Shown: piece after piece, positions 31,829 through 33,962 of the stretch | How the letters are laid out: each line of letters opens with the position of its first letter | Numbering within the stretch: the stretch's first letter is position 1 | IMG/VR virus record: IMGVR_UViG_3300047481_000645 | Location: 1-33,962 of that record | DNA length: 33,962 bases | Direction: 5' to 3' (one strand) | Origin: a virus | Position numbers and translations under genes: made by a program | The notes under the pieces: generated by a model | The model's input: the letters and a program-made list of their open reading frames with translations, nothing else | Database searches by the model: none | Told to the model about the DNA's origin: nothing

Positions 31829-33264
31829 CTAGGTTTAAAAAAACTAAATGGAACTCGACCCTCAGATACTAAATTACCTTTACGAATAATTGAATCTGAA
31901 GTTACTCCCATTAGACGTTCTCTGTCTGCATCAATTTCTGTTACTGGCTTGGCGTATCTGATAAACACACCAGATCCAACACTTTCATCGATGCGCACTC
32001 TGAGATTTAGATCGCTCCAGATCATGCCGTGCTCTCTCAACATGTTAGTGATAGATCTGTACACGCTCTGTGACAGGAATCTTTCTCCGGCTTTGGCATT
32101 CGCTGACCATGCCTGTTGCAGTGCTGCCACATCCATGCCACGCTGTGCGAATCCCATGATCTTCTGTGCAGCTGCCACGCCACTTTCTTTGTCACCTTTG
32201 GCCATCTTAGCGATATCTGCCTGCACTGCCTGTGCCATCTGATCAGGCAATGGTTTGGTACCGCTGGCAACTTTACGCATGTCGCCTTTGGCTTTTTCAA
32301 AGGTATCTGAAGCGGCTTTGTTAGCAGGTGCTGCTGGTTTTGATTTCGCAGGTGCTTCTGGAGCAGCACTGGCAGCTGGCGCAGCGGCGTCAGTAGGAGC
32401 GGTGCCGCCGCTGGAGGGTGCATTTAGATCTGGTTCTACTTTAGGTTGCCCTGTGGCAGTGGTACCTGCGGTCTTGCTTCCGGGACCTGCTGCTGGCGGT
32501 GCTACGGGAGCATCAGCTTTCTGATCTGCTGGACTGGGTTGTGTTAATGATTTCTGTAACAACTGTAGAATACGCTGTTTGCCTTTTTTGTCTAACTTGT
32601 CAATGTTGGCTTTGACCTGAGCATACATGGTCTGTCCAGCCTGTCCTGCGTCTTGACCAGCTGTGGCCTGAGCAGTTTTAGCCATGGCCTGAGCTGCAGC
32701 GCCGGTTTGTGGTTTAGCTGCTGGAGTTCCGGCAGGTCCTGCTTTGTTAACATCCTGCGCTGTAGGTGCTGTGGCAGTATCTGTGCTGTCATCAGCATTG
32801 GGACTAGGATCTCCCGCTACTGTGGCCTTACCTCCTGCATAACCTTTCTTAAATGCTCGACCTATGCCGGCAACGCCACCTGCCACAGCACCTGCTGCTT
32901 TGGCAACTCCACCGACACCTCGTCCGATGTATTTGCCAACTGAGTCCAATGGGCCTTCCGCCACACCTTGCTGAGTTAGCATATCAATTGCTTGTTTGGC
33001 TACCTGTGCCATCATTTCTGGATTCTCTTCTGCTTCTTGACCTTCTTGTCTCATAAATTGATAGGCCTGGCGAAGTGTTGTATCTTTACTGCGTTTTACA
33101 TCCTGGAAGTAGTCGCCTAATTCATCAGCAACAGTATCGATCATATCTTCGCCTGCTTGAGCACCATTGTAAATATCTTGTAATACTGACAACACAGCAC
33201 TTCTTAAATCATCGGAGCCTTCGTCTAGCTGTTGACTTTCTGTTAATACTTCATTGATTTTCAT
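31825..33264 (-). CDS. Putative internal head protein, Ala/Pro-rich, 479 aa
   Basis: Begins MKINEVLTE-S, containing I-N-E and L-T-E tripeptides that fit the gp21 rule and resemble a T4-type capsid-targeting peptide. A second candidate site (QQGVAEGPLDSVG) precedes a Gly/Ala-rich helix (residues about 105-140). A long Ala/Pro/Thr/Gln-rich low-complexity linker follows (about 145-330), interrupted by MYAQVKANIDKLDKKGKQRI, a module also present at the C-terminus of the upstream gene. The C-terminal about 150 residues look folded (ERFLSQSVYRSITNMLREHG, then DLNLRVRIDESVGSGVFIRY, ending VPFSFFKPR). The gene lies 1 nt after the upstream stop. Function unknown; packaging in the head and possible ejection with DNA is the hypothesis. 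Confidence 0.55.
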   Translation of the reverse strand: MKINEVLTESQQLDEGSDDLRSAVLSVLQDIYNGAQAGEDMIDTVADELGDYFQDVKRSKDTTLRQAYQFMRQEGQEAEENPEMMAQVAKQAIDMLTQQGVAEGPLDSVGKYIGRGVGGVAKAAGAVAGGVAGIGRAFKKGYAGGKATVAGDPSPNADDSTDTATAPTAQDVNKAGPAGTPAAKPQTGAAAQAMAKTAQATAGQDAGQAGQTMYAQVKANIDKLDKKGKQRILQLLQKSLTQPSPADQKADAPVAPPAAGPGSKTAGTTATGQPKVEPDLNAPSSGGTAPTDAAAPAASAAPEAPAKSKPAAPANKAASDTFEKAKGDMRKVASGTKPLPDQMAQAVQADIAKMAKGDKESGVAAAQKIMGFAQRGMDVAALQQAWSANAKAGERFLSQSVYRSITNMLREHGMIWSDLNLRVRIDESVGSGVFIRYAKPVTEIDADRERLMGVTSDSIIRKGNLVSEGRVPFSFFKPR

Positions 33265-33265
33265 G

Positions 33266-33962
33266 TTATGCGGTTCCTAATTGTTTTTGGAGGTAAGCTA
33301 TTAATCTAGTCCTATCTTTCTTATTTAACTGATTTACACTGGTTTTTACAGTAGCGTATACAGATTGTGCAGCAGGATCAGTTTTTGCTGCACTGGACAC
33401 AGGTAATTTCATGTCTGCATAGACTTTGTCTATGACAGCAGTATCTATACCGCCAAAGTCTAGCAAAAACTTTTTTAATTCTTCAGAATCTGTAGGCGAA
33501 CCTTCTAGTTTCCAAGCTGCCAGTAGTTTAGCACTAGTGACCTTTTCCGTGGCCTGCTTGCCCACCCATTCAGCACCTTTACTCACAGCACCAACAACTT
33601 TGCCAGCGGCACCTTTGACCTTGTCTAGGAATCCTGCTTCTGTGAGCACACGATCAAACACTAGATAAATCTGTCCTTCGCTAAGTGGACGAGTCTGTAC
33701 GTAATAACTTTCTTGACGAGCTTTTTTTAGATCTCCAGCAGCAGCCACAGCACCCTGACTTAAGGCCTGTCCAGCCTGTGCCATACCATTGATCCACTGT
33801 GTTAGTCCGTCGTTGGCCAGTTGATCGGATCTAGCATTTACCATGATGTCTTTGATAGCTGACTTGTAGTCAGCGGATCTTATTTCCTGCGCGATCTTTG
33901 CCAATGTGTCATAGCCACCAGATTGACCATCTCTGATCATACGCATGGCTTCTTCTATGGCT
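33266..33962 (-). CDS. Partial virion-associated protein sharing modules with the 479-aa gene
   Basis: The frame is open to the right edge, so the N-terminus is missing; the ATG at 33946 is preceded in frame by codons for AIEEA and is probably internal. Visible parts: a helical stretch (SADYKSAIKDIMVNARSDQL), RPLSEGQIYLVFDRVLTEAG with an L-T-E tripeptide, a Gly/Ala-rich helix (LDKVKGAAGKVVGAVSKGAE), a small domain (LLAAWKLEGSPTDSEELKKF) and a C-terminal QSVYATVKTSVNQLNKKDRT followed by RLIAYLQKQL. The last block and the 'xxE-LD-V-Gly-rich' arrangement also occur in the next gene, so the two probably belong to one system. The function is unknown. Confidence 0.55.
   Translation of the reverse strand, partial: AIEEAMRMIRDGQSGGYDTLAKIAQEIRSADYKSAIKDIMVNARSDQLANDGLTQWINGMAQAGQALSQGAVAAAGDLKKARQESYYVQTRPLSEGQIYLVFDRVLTEAGFLDKVKGAAGKVVGAVSKGAEWVGKQATEKVTSAKLLAAWKLEGSPTDSEELKKFLLDFGGIDTAVIDKVYADMKLPVSSAAKTDPAAQSVYATVKTSVNQLNKKDRTRLIAYLQKQLGTA

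Noticed and set aside
32037-32423. Out-of-frame minus reading frame inside the 479-aa gene
   Set aside because: His/Gln/Pro/Arg-rich composition typical of a shifted Ala/Pro-rich gene; no start signal.
1-33962. CRISPR arrays, tRNA genes or insertion sequences
   Set aside because: No regularly spaced direct repeats with spacers, cloverleaf-like sequences or transposase motifs were seen; all DNA-level repetition lies in protein repeats.

Overview
This window is a block of virion genes from a large T4-superfamily myovirus. The best landmarks read in T4 order on the minus strand: portal gp20, a small conserved core-cluster protein, an acidic prohead core protein, prohead protease gp21, scaffold gp22 and major capsid protein gp23. 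T4-type late-promoter octamers are present, and there are giant tail-fibre-like proteins of the kind seen in marine and freshwater T4-like phages. I see no bacterial housekeeping genes, tRNAs, rRNAs, CRISPR arrays or insertion sequences. The host cannot be read from the sequence; an aquatic bacterium is likely from the gene style.

Layout, right to left along the main (minus) coding strand. At 33962-31394 are three head-to-tail genes. The two with visible starts begin with short N-termini resembling the T4 capsid-targeting peptide that gp21 cleaves off, so they are probably internal head proteins. At 30325-31397 is the only plus-strand block: a gp26-like protein with two CxxC pairs, followed in the -1 frame by a gp51-like reading frame that has no usable start codon. 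A slippery heptamer, a 6-nt spacer and a 9-bp stem sit exactly at the junction, so a programmed -1 frameshift is the simplest explanation. Between this block and the divergent tape-measure gene (30257-27060) two T4-type late promoters face each other inside a perfect 10-bp inverted repeat.

Portal gp20 (27047-25350) leads into the capsid block. Between the portal and the protease lies an unexpected gene (25116-24469) resembling GT42/DUF115-like glycosyltransferase folds. The capsid block ends at gp23 with a strong UUCG-tetraloop terminator (20586-20609).

From 20563 to the left edge is an accessory structural and adsorption cassette, about 20 kb: small virion proteins, two tandem paralogous fibre proteins (360 and 350 aa), three related small beta proteins, and two adjacent giant paralogues of 1831 and 2498 aa. 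Both giants carry seven N-terminal chitin-binding-like repeats, a beta-helix-like core, a six-blade Asp-box-like propeller and a conserved C-terminus. The larger one has gained extra helical modules and three copies of a roving insert domain.

The genes work together as late functions: head shell and its maturation protease, cargo proteins probably packaged in the head, tail-length determination with its probable chaperone pair, and a diversified set of surface-binding fibres. There is no gene-free stretch over 300 bases. The larger gaps (16247-16364, 20205-20293, 20564-20630, 24404-24468, 30258-30324) hold leaders, promoters or the terminator.
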